Below are positions 27,515 to 36,732 of a stretch of DNA of 64,000 bases, piece by piece. The position numbers were made by a program, and so were the translations under genes. How positions within the stretch are numbered: position 1 is the stretch's first letter; each line of letters opens with the position of its first letter. Origin of the DNA: Parvibaculaceae bacterium PLY_AMNH_Bact1 (GTDB lineage Bacteria > Pseudomonadota > Alphaproteobacteria > Parvibaculales > Parvibaculaceae). The notes beneath the pieces were generated by a model. It saw only the letters and a list, made by a program, of their open reading frames with translations. It did not search any database and was not told where the DNA came from. Location: NCBI GenBank assembly GCA_032881465.1, contig CP126168.1, forward strand, positions 372,001 to 436,000, read 5' to 3'.

Positions 27515-27965
27515 GGGATGTCTCTTTCTTCCGATTTTGGAGCGCGGTGAACCGGGTGTGGAAGTCAGCGCTCAGCTCCGCCAGTGTTGTGTGTTCAAAA
27601 TGTCTGAGCAGAAGTGCCTCAGCCTCCGCGAAGGCATCCCCAAGCGCAGCGTTTACGGTTTGCTCCACAAGACAAGAGGGGGCTTCATTGCGGTGAGTGA
27701 GAGCGATGCAATCAGGAGCACCGAGCGCATCATAAATATCTCTTAGGCTGGTCGCCTCGAGATCACAGGAAAGACGCCAACCTCCCCCATGTCCTTTCGT
27801 CGACGCGACGAAACCACGTCCACGTAAACTGGCCATGACCCGACGCACCACAACTGGGTTGGTGTTCATTGTCCGAGCAAGTCGCTCGGATGTCACAGGC
27901 TCCTTTGCCTCAGCAAGGTGCAGGATGATGTGGAGTATGCCCGATAGGCGCCCATCTTTTTTCAT
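27507..27965 (-). CDS. Rrf2-family transcriptional regulator
   Basis: 152 residues from ATG 27965. The winged helix is LHIILHLAEAKEPVTSERLARTMNTNPVVVRRVMASLRGRGFVASTKGHGGGWRLS, a good Rrf2/BadM match. Three Cys follow, but the spacing does not match the Fe-S cluster triad of IscR/NsrR, so it is more likely a YwnA-like member using another signal, perhaps thiol oxidation. An inverted repeat overlaps the start, suggesting autoregulation. Upstream of and coupled to the methyltransferase. Confidence 0.88.
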   Translation of the reverse strand: MKKDGRLSGILHIILHLAEAKEPVTSERLARTMNTNPVVVRRVMASLRGRGFVASTKGHGGGWRLSCDLEATSLRDIYDALGAPDCIALTHRNEAPSCLVEQTVNAALGDAFAEAEALLLRHFEHTTLAELSADFHTRFTALQNRKKETSLD

Positions 27966-27983
27966 GTAACTTATTGTGTTGCA
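27965..27983. promoter_or_regulatory. Inverted repeat at the rrf2 start, putative operator
   Basis: TGTAAC - 7 bp - GTTGCA, a dyad with five of six matching arm positions. It abuts the rrf2 start codon and lies in a 60-bp gap to the upstream gene, the expected place for an autoregulatory operator. Confidence 0.4.
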
Positions 27984-28025
27984 TGAAAGGTCGTGATGCA
28001 AGGGTAGATGAGATTAAAGCCTGTT

Positions 28026-28164
28026 TCACACCACTTTATTGACGGCAGTGCCCTTCATCTGCTCCAGACGCATCTCCCGCAGATAGAGAAACATCGGCAG
28101 CCCACACGACACGCCGACGAGGAAGGTGCTCGCAACAGGCATCCAGAGCCGCATCATACCGAGC
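28026..28164 (-). repeat. Intact-gene copy of the 139-bp DUF2834 3'-end repeat
   Basis: Direct repeat partner of 26677-26815 (132 of 139 identical). The pair brackets the Rrf2-methyltransferase cassette at 26816-28025. Confidence 0.9.
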
Positions 28165-28370
28165 CGCTTTCCTTCGATCAGAATGAAGGGAATGAGCACG
28201 AGGGCGGAAATGATGACATCCCACCCAAAAAAGCCGCCAATGCGAGTGGAAAACAGCTCACTGAAGAAAAGGGGGATGTCGAGACCATGTGTCGATAGCC
28301 AGGGCAGGAATTGCGACAGCGGCAGGAGCGTACCCGCCACCATCGTGCCAAAATAGAACCATCGAAGCAT
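28026..28370 (-). CDS. DUF2834 small membrane protein
   Basis: 114 residues with three hydrophobic segments: about 7-27, 45-65 and 74-95. The C-terminal basic helix is YLREMRLEQMKG. The pattern and sequence (FFSELFSTRIGGFFGWDVIISALVLIPFILIEGKRLGM in parts) match DUF2834, of unknown function. It lies 15 bp downstream of the alanine symporter and is probably cotranscribed with it. Its last 46 codons are repeated at 26677-26815. Confidence 0.85.
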   Translation of the reverse strand: MLRWFYFGTMVAGTLLPLSQFLPWLSTHGLDIPLFFSELFSTRIGGFFGWDVIISALVLIPFILIEGKRLGMMRLWMPVASTFLVGVSCGLPMFLYLREMRLEQMKGTAVNKVV

Positions 28371-28385
28371 GTGCGCGCTCCAGCG

Positions 28386-29753
28386 TCAGTCTGCGCTCTG
28401 GGGCGTGGTTGCTCTCTTTTCCCAATAGGTCTTCGTCGCCTTAAAGACCATCGGACCCAGAATGATGAGGCCGATAAGGTTCGGGATCGCCATCATGGCA
28501 TTGAGCGTATCTGCCAAGAGCCAGATGAAACCGAGATTAAGAGTTGCCCCGACAGGTATTGCAACAATCCAGATGACCCGATAGGGCAGGATCGCAAGAT
28601 CGCCAAAGAGATATTGCACAGACCGCTCACCATAATAGGACCAGCCGAGAATGGTGGTGAAGGCAAAGACGGCAAGCGCCACGGACACAATTTCTGCGCC
28701 CCCTGGTAGGGCCATTGCAAAGCTTGCACTCGTAAGCGCAGCCCCTGTGTCTCCAGATGTCCAGAGGCCCGAAGTAATAATCACCAGGCCGGTCATGGTG
28801 CAGACAATGATCGTGTCGATGAACGTGCCGAGCATGGCAATGTGCCCCTGACGAACGGGATCGTTTGTCTTCGCAGCAGCATGCGCGATAGCGGCAGATC
28901 CAAGCCCTGCCTCGTTGGAGAAGACGCCCCGCGCAATCCCGAAACGAATGGCTGCAGCGACAGTCGCACCAGCAAAGCCGCCTGCGGCAGAGACGGGCTC
29001 AAACGCGTGGGTGAAGATGAGGGCAAAAGCATCTGGAATGGCAGCCGCGTTGATCACGAGGATGACAATGGCGCTGCCCACATAGAGAACAATCATGAGG
29101 GGGACGAGGGCACCTGCCACATCAGCGATACGTCGAATGCCGCCGAGCAGAACCGCCGCTACGATGGCCATCATGACAAGGCCCGTTGCGATGTGAGGGA
29201 TACCGAAACTTGAGCTCATGGCATCTGCAACCGAGTTGGCCTGTACGCCGTTCCCAATGCCGAAGGCGGCGATAGCCGCAAAAAGGGCAAAGAGCGGCGC
29301 CAGAAGCTTGCCAAGTGTCGGGTATTTTCCACCGACACCGTTCTTGAGGTAATACATCGGACCGCCGACATGATTGCCTTTGGCGTCTGTCTCTCTAAAC
29401 GTCACCGCACACACAGCTTCTGCATATTTCGTTGCCATGCCGATCAGGGCGATGAGCCACATGTAGAAAAGCGCGCCAGGGCCACCCAGGAATATGGCTG
29501 TTGCGACACCGGCAATATTCCCCGTACCCACTGTGGCAGACAGTGCCGTCATGAGCGCCTTGAAGGGAGGAATATCGCCTTCGCCAGGTGTTGAAGAAGA
29601 GAGCAAGAGTTTGAAACCATGGGCGAGCTTCCGAAGGGGCATGAACAAAAGGCCTGCCATCAGAAAGACCCCGGTCGCGCCGATCAGGATGAGCATGGGT
29701 ACACCCCAGACAATGCTGTTCACCTGACCCACAAACGCTTCAATCATTTCCAT
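28386..29753 (-). CDS. Sodium:alanine symporter family protein
   Basis: 455 residues with about 11 hydrophobic segments. The AGCS signature GTGNIAGVATAIFLGGPGALFYMW lies near residue 97, with GGPMYYLKNGVGGKYP and SNEAGLGSAAIAHAAAK further on. Imports alanine or glycine with Na+. First gene of a short minus-strand unit with the DUF2834 gene. Substrate specificity is not readable from the sequence. Confidence 0.93.
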   Translation of the reverse strand: MEMIEAFVGQVNSIVWGVPMLILIGATGVFLMAGLLFMPLRKLAHGFKLLLSSSTPGEGDIPPFKALMTALSATVGTGNIAGVATAIFLGGPGALFYMWLIALIGMATKYAEAVCAVTFRETDAKGNHVGGPMYYLKNGVGGKYPTLGKLLAPLFALFAAIAAFGIGNGVQANSVADAMSSSFGIPHIATGLVMMAIVAAVLLGGIRRIADVAGALVPLMIVLYVGSAIVILVINAAAIPDAFALIFTHAFEPVSAAGGFAGATVAAAIRFGIARGVFSNEAGLGSAAIAHAAAKTNDPVRQGHIAMLGTFIDTIIVCTMTGLVIITSGLWTSGDTGAALTSASFAMALPGGAEIVSVALAVFAFTTILGWSYYGERSVQYLFGDLAILPYRVIWIVAIPVGATLNLGFIWLLADTLNAMMAIPNLIGLIILGPMVFKATKTYWEKRATTPQSAD

Positions 29754-29789
29754 GTGCCGTCCCCCAGACGTGTTGTATCAAGACGTGTT

Positions 29790-31031
29790 CTATTCACCGG
29801 CAAGCAGGTCCGGCTGGTTTCCAGCCGTTTTGCCACTTGATTGTAATTTGGTTTCAGAAGGCGGGGATAACTCGGCCGGGTCTTCCAGCTCGACTTCCTT
29901 AATCCGCTCGCCTTTCCGCGTGATTTTCGACGTGGATGTCTCGATGTCGCGAATATCTTTCTCCGCTTGCGCGAAATGTCCTTTGAGCTTGTCAACACGG
30001 GCATCCAGCCGCCCGACATCTTCCAACAGCTTGCCCACTTCCGCCTGTATGACATGGGCCTGCTCGCGCATTTGTGCATCTTTAAGCACTGCACGCACCG
30101 TATTGAGTGTCGCCATCAAGGTGGTGGGCGATACGATCCAGACCCGTGCTTTGTACCCCTGGTCCACCACATCGGCAAAGCGCGCATGCAGCTCTGCATA
30201 GACGGCCTCCGACGGCAGGAACATGAGTGCCGACTCTGCCGTTTCGCCGGGAATGATGTATTTCTCGGAAATGTCTTTGATGTGCTTCTGCACGTCTGCG
30301 CGTAACTGGCGGGTCGCGGCGACTTTTGCGGTCTCGTCTGTCGCATCAACCAACCGCCGGTAGCTGTCGAGCGGAAATTTACTGTCGACAGCAATGGAAC
30401 CTGGTGGGTTCGGCAGCTTGATCAGACAGTCTGGACGGCTGTTGTTGGAGAGCGGGGTCTGGAACGAATAGGCGGATGGTGGCAGGGCACTCGTTACCAG
30501 GTCATTCAGTTGAATTTCACCAAAGGCACCGCGGGCTTGTTTATTCCCAAGAACTTCCTGCAGCCCGACGACTTCGGTCGTCAAACTGTCGAGTTTCTTC
30601 TGTGCTTCGCCGATGACAGCAAGGCGGGTGTTGAGCATGCCTAATTGCTCTCCCAGCTGCTCCCGGTTCTTCAAGGACGTTTCAGTGAGGTTTTTACTCA
30701 CCTTCTCCAGACGCTCATTGAGTGTCTGGTTGGTCTTCTGTGTGTTCTCCGTCAGACTTTGATTGAGCCGCTGGCTCACCGTGTCAAGCCGCTCATTGAG
30801 CGCCTGATTGAGCGTTTGTTGGCTTGTCGTCTGGCCTTCCTGAAGCGTCGCCAGCCGGCCGGCCAACTGGTTCTGCATATCTGCAAGCTGTGCCAGCTGC
30901 TGTTCAACTGGATCTGGCCCCGCTGGCTCATCTGTCGATGTGCCTTTTTGCAGGCGCAGCATGAGGAGGGCGGTCACCACAACCGCAGTGACCACCGCCG
31001 AAACCAGATAGGGAAGAAAAGAAGCGTCCAT
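29790..31031 (-). CDS. rmuC: DNA recombination protein RmuC
   Basis: 413 residues: an N-terminal membrane helix (about 7-25), a long coiled coil with repeated NQALNERLDTVSQRLNQSL / NQTLNERLEKVSKNL heptads (about 40-150), then the RmuC nuclease-like domain (LPNPPGSIAVDSKFPLDSYRRLVDA, IPGETAESALMFLPSEAVYAELH, WIVSPTTLMATLNTVRAVLKD). Implicated in limiting rearrangements at inverted repeats. The C-terminal tail is Glu/Ser rich. Single gene, 36 bp from the symporter start. Confidence 0.94.
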   Translation of the reverse strand: MDASFLPYLVSAVVTAVVVTALLMLRLQKGTSTDEPAGPDPVEQQLAQLADMQNQLAGRLATLQEGQTTSQQTLNQALNERLDTVSQRLNQSLTENTQKTNQTLNERLEKVSKNLTETSLKNREQLGEQLGMLNTRLAVIGEAQKKLDSLTTEVVGLQEVLGNKQARGAFGEIQLNDLVTSALPPSAYSFQTPLSNNSRPDCLIKLPNPPGSIAVDSKFPLDSYRRLVDATDETAKVAATRQLRADVQKHIKDISEKYIIPGETAESALMFLPSEAVYAELHARFADVVDQGYKARVWIVSPTTLMATLNTVRAVLKDAQMREQAHVIQAEVGKLLEDVGRLDARVDKLKGHFAQAEKDIRDIETSTSKITRKGERIKEVELEDPAELSPPSETKLQSSGKTAGNQPDLLAGE

Positions 31032-31103
31032 CGAATCTCACTTTTTTGCGGGCACACCAACTATACCCGAAATCGCGAGGCGCGCAGCGCCCCAGCTTGG
31101 ATC

Positions 31104-31133
31104 TTGACCTCAAGTGCAGGCCCCAGCCATAAA
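31104..31133 (+). promoter_or_regulatory. Putative sigma-70 promoter for the Cys-rich lipoprotein
   Basis: TTGACC (31104-31109), 18-bp spacer, CATAAA (31128-31133), about 42 bp upstream of the ATG at 31175. Both boxes are one or two bases from consensus. Confidence 0.5.
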
Positions 31134-31174
31134 AGAGCGGGGTGAGTCTTTAGTCCTAAGGACGAGGGGATGTG

Positions 31175-31624
31175 ATGAAAATTCTCAGAGAATTTGGCCG
31201 TTTTGCAGGTCTTTCGGTAGTAGCTCTTGGTTTAGCGGCCTGCGGGCCGGTGATCGAAACCCATTATGACTACGCACCGCCAGCAAGTCAGGCAGGCATG
31301 CAGTGTCTGACCGCATGCCAGCAGGGCCAGAACCAATGCAATCGCGATGCGGCTGAGGCCGTTCAGCAATGCCGATACAACGAAGAACGCCGCGTCGAAG
31401 ATGAGTACTACGAGGCACGGGAGCAGTATGATGAAGATCGACTTCTGTACGCTGCTGCGCCGGAGAAGTTCAGTAAACCGACTGAGCCAACCAAAGGCTA
31501 CCCCTCCTACTACCATTGCGACAATCAGGGGTCGCAGTGCCAGGCTAATTTCAACATATGCTATCGCTCCTGTGGTGGTCAGGTGCGGGAGCGCCAAGTT
31601 TGCGTCGCAAACTGTGATCAATAG
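31175..31624 (+). CDS. Cysteine-rich lipoprotein of unknown function
   Basis: 149 residues from ATG 31175 (AGGGG site); GTG 31172 is an alternative. Lipobox LGLAAC with Cys23. The mature part has ten more Cys in two clusters: CLTACQQGQNQC...QQC and YHCDNQGSQC...NICYRSCGG...VCVANC. An acidic Tyr-rich helix separates them (RRVEDEYYEAREQYDEDR). An even number of mature Cys in paired spacing suggests disulfides in the periplasm. I recognise no family. The 3' end is tandemly repeated just after the stop. Confidence 0.78.
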   Translation: MKILREFGRFAGLSVVALGLAACGPVIETHYDYAPPASQAGMQCLTACQQGQNQCNRDAAEAVQQCRYNEERRVEDEYYEAREQYDEDRLLYAAAPEKFSKPTEPTKGYPSYYHCDNQGSQCQANFNICYRSCGGQVRERQVCVANCDQ

Positions 31625-31652
31625 CAATTGCGTCGCAAACTGCGAAGAATAG
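31601..31652 (+). repeat. Tandem copy of the lipoprotein 3' end
   Basis: 31601-31624 encodes CVANCDQ and a stop. 31629-31652 matches it at 21 of 24 bases and would read CVANCEE and a stop, 28 bp later and therefore out of frame with the gene. It is a ghost C terminus left outside the gene. Confidence 0.8.
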
Positions 31653-31741
31653 AGATTTGCCGCCCTTTTTCTCATGTTAGGTAGCGCTGTGACCTGGTTC
31701 CGAGGCTTGACGCCAGATCGCTGGCGGCCTATCTCGTCCCC

Positions 31742-32269
31742 ATGACCATTCGCCCCATAGTGACAGCCCCGGATAGACGCCTGAAACAGGTCTCAAAACC
31801 TGTGGAAAAGGTGGACGATGAGCTGCGCGCGCTCATGGATGACATGCTGGAAACCATGTATGATGCGCCGGGCATCGGCCTTGCCGCCATCCAGGTGGGC
31901 GTGTCCAAACGCGTGATTGTCATGGACCTCGCTCGCGACGGCGAAGAGCCAGAGCCTCGCTATTTTGTGAACCCGGAAATCATCTGGACCGATGACAGCG
32001 AGACCCGTGTCTACGAAGAAGGCTGCCTTTCGGTGCCGGAATTTTATGATGAGGTTGAGCGTCCTGCGAAGTGTCGCGTCCGCTTTCTCGACTATCAGGG
32101 CGAAATTCGCGAGCTGGACTGCGACGAGATGTTGGCAACCTGCCTTCAGCATGAAATGGACCACCTGGAAGGGGTGCTGTTCATCGATCATCTCTCCAAG
32201 CTGAAGCGCGATCGGGTCCTGAAAAAGCTTCTGAAAGAACGGCGCTTGAAAGAAAAAGAGCTGGCCTGA
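31742..32269 (+). CDS. def: Peptide deformylase
   Basis: 175 residues with all three deformylase motifs: [18 protein letters not shown] (metal Cys) and QHEMDHLEG (two His and the catalytic Glu). Removes the formyl group from new polypeptides using Fe2+. C-terminal basic helix as in other class members. fmt follows 27 bp downstream: def-fmt-truA operon. Confidence 0.97.
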   Translation: MTIRPIVTAPDRRLKQVSKPVEKVDDELRALMDDMLETMYDAPGIGLAAIQVGVSKRVIVMDLARDGEEPEPRYFVNPEIIWTDDSETRVYEEGCLSVPEFYDEVERPAKCRVRFLDYQGEIRELDCDEMLATCLQHEMDHLEGVLFIDHLSKLKRDRVLKKLLKERRLKEKELA

Positions 32270-32296
32270 CCGGTTCCAAACACGCACCCTTACTCC

Positions 32297-33241
32297 ATGA
32301 CAATCTCAAAACCTCTCCGTATCGCGTTCATGGGAACGCCCGACTTTTCAGTGGGCGTTCTGGCAGCACTGGTCGAAGCCGGACACGATGTCGTTGCCGT
32401 CTACTCACAACCACCGCGAAAAGCGGGCCGGGGAATGGACCTGAAGAAGTCCCCGGTGCATGAATTTGCGGAGACAAAAGGCATTGAAGTCCGCACGCCC
32501 AAAAGCCTGAAGGGCGAAGAAGAGCAACAGTCATTCGCTGATCTGGATTTGGACGTAGCTATTGTGGTGGCCTACGGGCTTCTGCTCCCTGCCGCTATTC
32601 TTGAGGCCCCGCGTCTGGGGTGCCTTAACCTTCACGCCTCGCTCTTGCCGCGTTGGCGCGGTGCCGCCCCAATTCAGCGGGCGATTATGGCGGGTGATAG
32701 CGAGACCGGCGTGATGGTCATGCAGATGGACGAAGGTCTTGATACAGGCCCGGTGCTTGGCACCGCACGGATTGCGATCACCAGCGACATGACGTCGTCA
32801 CTCCTCCACGACGAACTGGCCAAGTTTGGCGCGCCTTTGATGGTGGAAACACTGGCGAAGCTTGCAGCAGGTGAGGTCACCCCCGCGGAGCAATCAGAAG
32901 AGGGCATCACCTACGCCAAGAAAATAGACAAGGCGGAAGCGCGCATCGATTGGACGCGGCCCGCCAAGGAACTCGATTGCCACATTCGGGGTCTCTCTCC
33001 ATTTCCAGGTGCCTATTTTGAAATGCTCCGCAAGGGGAAACCGGAGCGGGTGAAGGTTCTGTGGGCTGAAGCGGTTATTGGGAGTGGTGATCCAGGCACA
33101 GCAATTGACGACGCGCTCACCATCGCTTGCGGTGAAGGAGCGCTTCGTTTGCTTGAGGTTCAGCGGGCAGGCAAAGGACGGGCAACAGCCGACGAGTTCC
33201 TTCGCGGCTTCCCGCTGGCGAAGGGTGAAAAAGTAGGATAA
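32297..33241 (+). CDS. fmt: Methionyl-tRNA formyltransferase
   Basis: 314 residues: [40 protein letters not shown] at the start (two parts), the catalytic [20 protein letters not shown] (Asn/His/Asp triad region), [10 protein letters not shown], and a C-terminal OB-like domain ([11 protein letters not shown]). Formylates initiator Met-tRNA. Its stop TAA overlaps the truA start by one base. Confidence 0.97.
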   Translation: MTISKPLRIAFMGTPDFSVGVLAALVEAGHDVVAVYSQPPRKAGRGMDLKKSPVHEFAETKGIEVRTPKSLKGEEEQQSFADLDLDVAIVVAYGLLLPAAILEAPRLGCLNLHASLLPRWRGAAPIQRAIMAGDSETGVMVMQMDEGLDTGPVLGTARIAITSDMTSSLLHDELAKFGAPLMVETLAKLAAGEVTPAEQSEEGITYAKKIDKAEARIDWTRPAKELDCHIRGLSPFPGAYFEMLRKGKPERVKVLWAEAVIGSGDPGTAIDDALTIACGEGALRLLEVQRAGKGRATADEFLRGFPLAKGEKVG

Positions 33242-33981
33242 TGCCGCGTTACAAACTCACCATTGAATATGATGGCGGCCCTTACAATGGCTGGCAGTCT
33301 CAGACCAATGGTCTGGCCGTGCAGGACCAGGTGACCAAAGCGGTCCGCGCCTATAGCGGTGAAGACGCAGACGTGTTTGCAGCGGGGCGGACGGACACAG
33401 GCGTGCATGCGCTGGGTCAGGTGGTACATTTGGATCTGGAGCGCGGCGACAAGGCCGACAAGGTGAAGGACGCGGTCAATTATCATTTGAAACCCGCACC
33501 GATCTCTATCGTGGCATCAGAAATTGTCAGTGATGAGTTTCATGCGCGCTTTGATGCTACAAAGCGGCACTATCTATACCGCATCATCAACCGGCGCGCG
33601 CCGCTCACGCTTGATCTCGGACAGGCGTGGGCTGTACCCGTACCCCTTGATGCAGACGCTATGCACAAAGCAGCACAGGCGCTTATCGGAAAACATGACT
33701 TTACGACCTTCCGGTCGGTTCATTGCCAGGCAAAGTCCCCGGTGCGAACAATGGATGAGATCACTGTGTCGCGCTATGGCGAAGAGATTGAGGTGATCTG
33801 CCGCGCCCGCTCCTTTCTGCACAACCAAGTGCGTTCCATCGTTGGCTCACTCAAATGTGTCGGCGAAGGCAAATGGCGCCCAAGAGAAATGGAGGCTGCC
33901 TTAAAGGCGGCGGATCGCTCCCGCTGTGGACCGGTCGCTCCTCCAGATGGTCTTTATCTGACGGCTGTGGATTACGACTAA
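33241..33981 (+). CDS. truA: tRNA pseudouridine(38-40) synthase
   Basis: 246 residues with the catalytic Asp in [28 protein letters not shown], and [14 protein letters not shown] near the C terminus. Isomerises uridines in the anticodon arm. Overlaps the fmt stop, closing the def-fmt-truA unit. Confidence 0.97.
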   Translation: MPRYKLTIEYDGGPYNGWQSQTNGLAVQDQVTKAVRAYSGEDADVFAAGRTDTGVHALGQVVHLDLERGDKADKVKDAVNYHLKPAPISIVASEIVSDEFHARFDATKRHYLYRIINRRAPLTLDLGQAWAVPVPLDADAMHKAAQALIGKHDFTTFRSVHCQAKSPVRTMDEITVSRYGEEIEVICRARSFLHNQVRSIVGSLKCVGEGKWRPREMEAALKAADRSRCGPVAPPDGLYLTAVDYD

Positions 33982-34045
33982 GCGCAAGCATTTTCAGCAA
34001 AGACTGTGAGACTTTTGCGGTTCGGAAATGCGACAGAAAAACCTG

Positions 34046-34873
34046 CTAGGAAAGTTGTAGATCCACCAGCTCAACAGCATCTGTAGCAATTTCAGACCCA
34101 AAAAAGAGACCACCGACACGCGCAAATCGCTCTGGAGCATCCGTTGCAAGGAACCGCTCGGACCCGTTCGATGAGGCATCAGTCGCAAGGTCGTTTTTGG
34201 CGAGTGCAGCAGCGACGCTCTCAGCGGTTGTCGCAGCACTGTCCACAAGGGTCACCCTGTCTCCAAGAACCCTGGATATCGCAGGCGCGAGCACTGGAAA
34301 GTGGGTACATCCTAGAACCAGCGTGTCAGGCGCTGTTTCTGGATCGTCAAAAAGAGGTTTCAGGTAGCGTGATGCCGCTGCTTCGGCGATCGCATCATTT
34401 CCCCAGCCTTCCTCTGCCAGGGCCACAAACAGCGCGCACGCCTGTTGGCGAACATGGACGTCTGGCGCAAGTGCGGAGATTGCGCGGGCATAAGCACCGC
34501 CTTTGACCGTACTTTCTGTTGCGAGCACGCCGATCCGGTTTGTTTGGGTGGCTGCAACCCCTGCGCGGGCCCCTGGTTCTACGACGCCGAGGACAGGCAG
34601 CGGAGCATGCTGGTCGGCCAGCGGCTCAATCGCCACGGCACTTGCCGTGTTGCAGGCAATCACGACGATCTTCACATCATGAGCGAGCAATTGTTTGGTG
34701 GCCTGCAGGGCATAGGCGGTCACTGTATCGGCGCTTTTGGTGCCGTAGGGAAGGCGGGCGGTGTCGCCCAGATAGACCAGGTCTTCGTAGGGGAGCGCGT
34801 CGCGTAATGCGCGCAGGACGGTGAGCCCGCCCATGCCAGAATCGAAGACCCCGATTGCACGCCGATCACCCAT
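34046..34873 (-). CDS. murI: Glutamate racemase
   Basis: 275 residues. IGVFDSGMGGLTVLRAL at the N terminus, the first catalytic Cys in VIACNTASAVA and the second in LGCTHFPVLAP, LGDTARLPYG also conserved. Supplies D-glutamate for peptidoglycan. The start immediately follows the stop of the membrane-protein gene. Last gene of a minus-strand run from dapD. Confidence 0.96.
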   Translation of the reverse strand: MGDRRAIGVFDSGMGGLTVLRALRDALPYEDLVYLGDTARLPYGTKSADTVTAYALQATKQLLAHDVKIVVIACNTASAVAIEPLADQHAPLPVLGVVEPGARAGVAATQTNRIGVLATESTVKGGAYARAISALAPDVHVRQQACALFVALAEEGWGNDAIAEAAASRYLKPLFDDPETAPDTLVLGCTHFPVLAPAISRVLGDRVTLVDSAATTAESVAAALAKNDLATDASSNGSERFLATDAPERFARVGGLFFGSEIATDAVELVDLQLS

Positions 34874-35470
34874 CTATTGAGGTCCAATCCCTAAAAACGA
34901 GCTGGCAACGAAATTGATCAGGAAGCCCAGTACCAGCTCAAACGCAACAATGCCGGCGGCGATCGCCGGTGTGGTGCGGAAAACTGTAACGGCGATTTGC
35001 CAGCGATAAAGAAGGGCGGTGACAAAAACGAGCAGAATAAGAAACGCCGCCGTCTCAATAGAAGCAACGCCAAAGCTATAGAGAACATAGGGCGGAGCGA
35101 GGAGAACAGCTACCAGGACCGATGACCAATTGTAAGCAATGATGTAGGGCGCGAAATTTTGCGTCAGGTTCGCCGCCCGACAGACGAATACCATCGAAAC
35201 TGGGTAGAGAATCCAGAATGCCACATAGGACAGAAATTCTATTGTTGTGTAGCCGAGCAGCGTATTGGTAACGACAACATTGGCTTCCCCGATCATGCGC
35301 CATTCCGCACTGATAAAGACCAGATAAAAGGGCATCGCAAAGATAAAAGCTGCGAAGGATCGCCAGAAGGCATCGGCACTGAAATCGAAATGCGACAATG
35401 CCGTCGGATCGCGCCGGGCAATTTTCCAGGCGCCGATAAAGGCATTGATGATTTCTGTGCTTGTCGGCAT
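34874..35470 (-). CDS. Five-helix membrane protein, Yip1-like
   Basis: 198 residues with five hydrophobic segments (about 36-54, 66-88, 108-128, 136-155 and 163-185). An N-terminal amphipathic part (AFIGAWKIARRDPTALSHFDFS) precedes the first. The arrangement recalls Yip1/YIP1-like proteins common in alphaproteobacteria, a weak resemblance. It lies between dapE (5 bp) and murI (0 bp), so it is cotranscribed with cell-wall precursor genes. Function unknown. Confidence 0.72.
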   Translation of the reverse strand: MPTSTEIINAFIGAWKIARRDPTALSHFDFSADAFWRSFAAFIFAMPFYLVFISAEWRMIGEANVVVTNTLLGYTTIEFLSYVAFWILYPVSMVFVCRAANLTQNFAPYIIAYNWSSVLVAVLLAPPYVLYSFGVASIETAAFLILLVFVTALLYRWQIAVTVFRTTPAIAAGIVAFELVLGFLINFVASSFLGIGPQ

Positions 35471-35475
35471 GGGTG

Positions 35476-36654
35476 CTACCTAAAATAGCCTCTGAGAACA
35501 GTTTCATAGATGTTGGCAAGGGCGACAATATCGTCGACCTTCGCGTGTTCGTCCACCTTGTGCATGGATTGGCTGACCAAACCAAACTCCACAACCCGTG
35601 CATAGTTCTTGATAAACCGCGCGTCAGAGGTGCCACCACTAGTAGAAAGTTCCGGCGTGTGCCCGGTCGCTATCGTTGTGGCGTCGGAAATCAGCGTGCT
35701 TAGTTTTCCAGGTTCGGTCAGAAAAGCATCGCCACTGGCAATCATCTCAAGCTCGTAAGCCCCTCCCATCTCAGCGGTGACCGCATCCAGATGAGCCCGC
35801 ACCCGGGCTTCCAGCCCGTCTGGTGTATGCAGATCGTTGAAGCGAATGTTGAAACGCGCTTTGGCCTCTGCAGGGATCACATTGGTCGCTTCGTTATCGA
35901 CGGTGACCTGCGTGATCTCAAGGTTGGATGGCTGAAAATGTTCAGTCCCTTCGTCCAGCAAATCATTCGTCAGGCGTTGAAGCATGGCGACGAGACGTGG
36001 CGTTGGATTGTCAGCAAGGTGCGGATAGGCGACATGGCCTTGGGCGCCAAACGCAGTAATCCAGCCGTTCGTGCTGCCGCGGCGACCGATCTTGATCATA
36101 TCCCCAAGTTCTTGCGGGTTTGTGGGTTCGCCCACGAGACAATCATCAATGATCTCACCCTGGGCCTCCAGCCATTCCAGCACTTTCCGCGTGCCGTTAA
36201 TGGCAGGACCTTCTTCATCACCGGTGATGAGGAAGCTGATGGAGCCCTTAACGCCGCCGTCTGCCACAAGCCGCGACACCGCGGAGGTAAAGGCTGCGAT
36301 TGAGCCTTTCATATCCGTCGCGCCGCGTCCGAGCAGAAGGCCGTCTTTGATGGCCGCGTCAAAGGGATCAACGCTCCAGGCTTTCGCATCGCCCACCGGG
36401 ACAACGTCGGTGTGCCCGGCAAAGCAGAAATTGGGGGCTTGCGTCCCAAGGCGGGCATAGAGATTGTCGACGTCAGGCGTGTCTTTGTCGCTGAAAGGAA
36501 GGCGTGTGCATTGAAACCCAAGCTCCGAAAGACGGGCTTCCAGCAAATCAAGAGCGCCGCCCTCTTCGGGGGTGACGCTCTGACAGCGGATCAGATCTTG
36601 AGCGAGTGAGACTGGGTCAATCAGACCAGCAGCTGTGGGGGTATCAGTTTCCAT
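35476..36654 (-). CDS. dapE: Succinyl-diaminopimelate desuccinylase
   Basis: 392 residues of the M20 family. Metal and catalytic residues lie in [39 protein letters not shown] and the C-terminal [13 protein letters not shown]. It makes LL-diaminopimelate from the succinylated form for lysine and peptidoglycan. Lies in the same run as dapD, 78 bp downstream of it. Confidence 0.95.
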   Translation of the reverse strand: METDTPTAAGLIDPVSLAQDLIRCQSVTPEEGGALDLLEARLSELGFQCTRLPFSDKDTPDVDNLYARLGTQAPNFCFAGHTDVVPVGDAKAWSVDPFDAAIKDGLLLGRGATDMKGSIAAFTSAVSRLVADGGVKGSISFLITGDEEGPAINGTRKVLEWLEAQGEIIDDCLVGEPTNPQELGDMIKIGRRGSTNGWITAFGAQGHVAYPHLADNPTPRLVAMLQRLTNDLLDEGTEHFQPSNLEITQVTVDNEATNVIPAEAKARFNIRFNDLHTPDGLEARVRAHLDAVTAEMGGAYELEMIASGDAFLTEPGKLSTLISDATTIATGHTPELSTSGGTSDARFIKNYARVVEFGLVSQSMHKVDEHAKVDDIVALANIYETVLRGYFR

Positions 36655-36732
36655 GACCCCGGTTTAGCCGGTTGTGCCCAGGAGGGTCAAACAAACCGGT
36701 CAAACCTGTGCGACTTTAGCTCTATATGGCCT

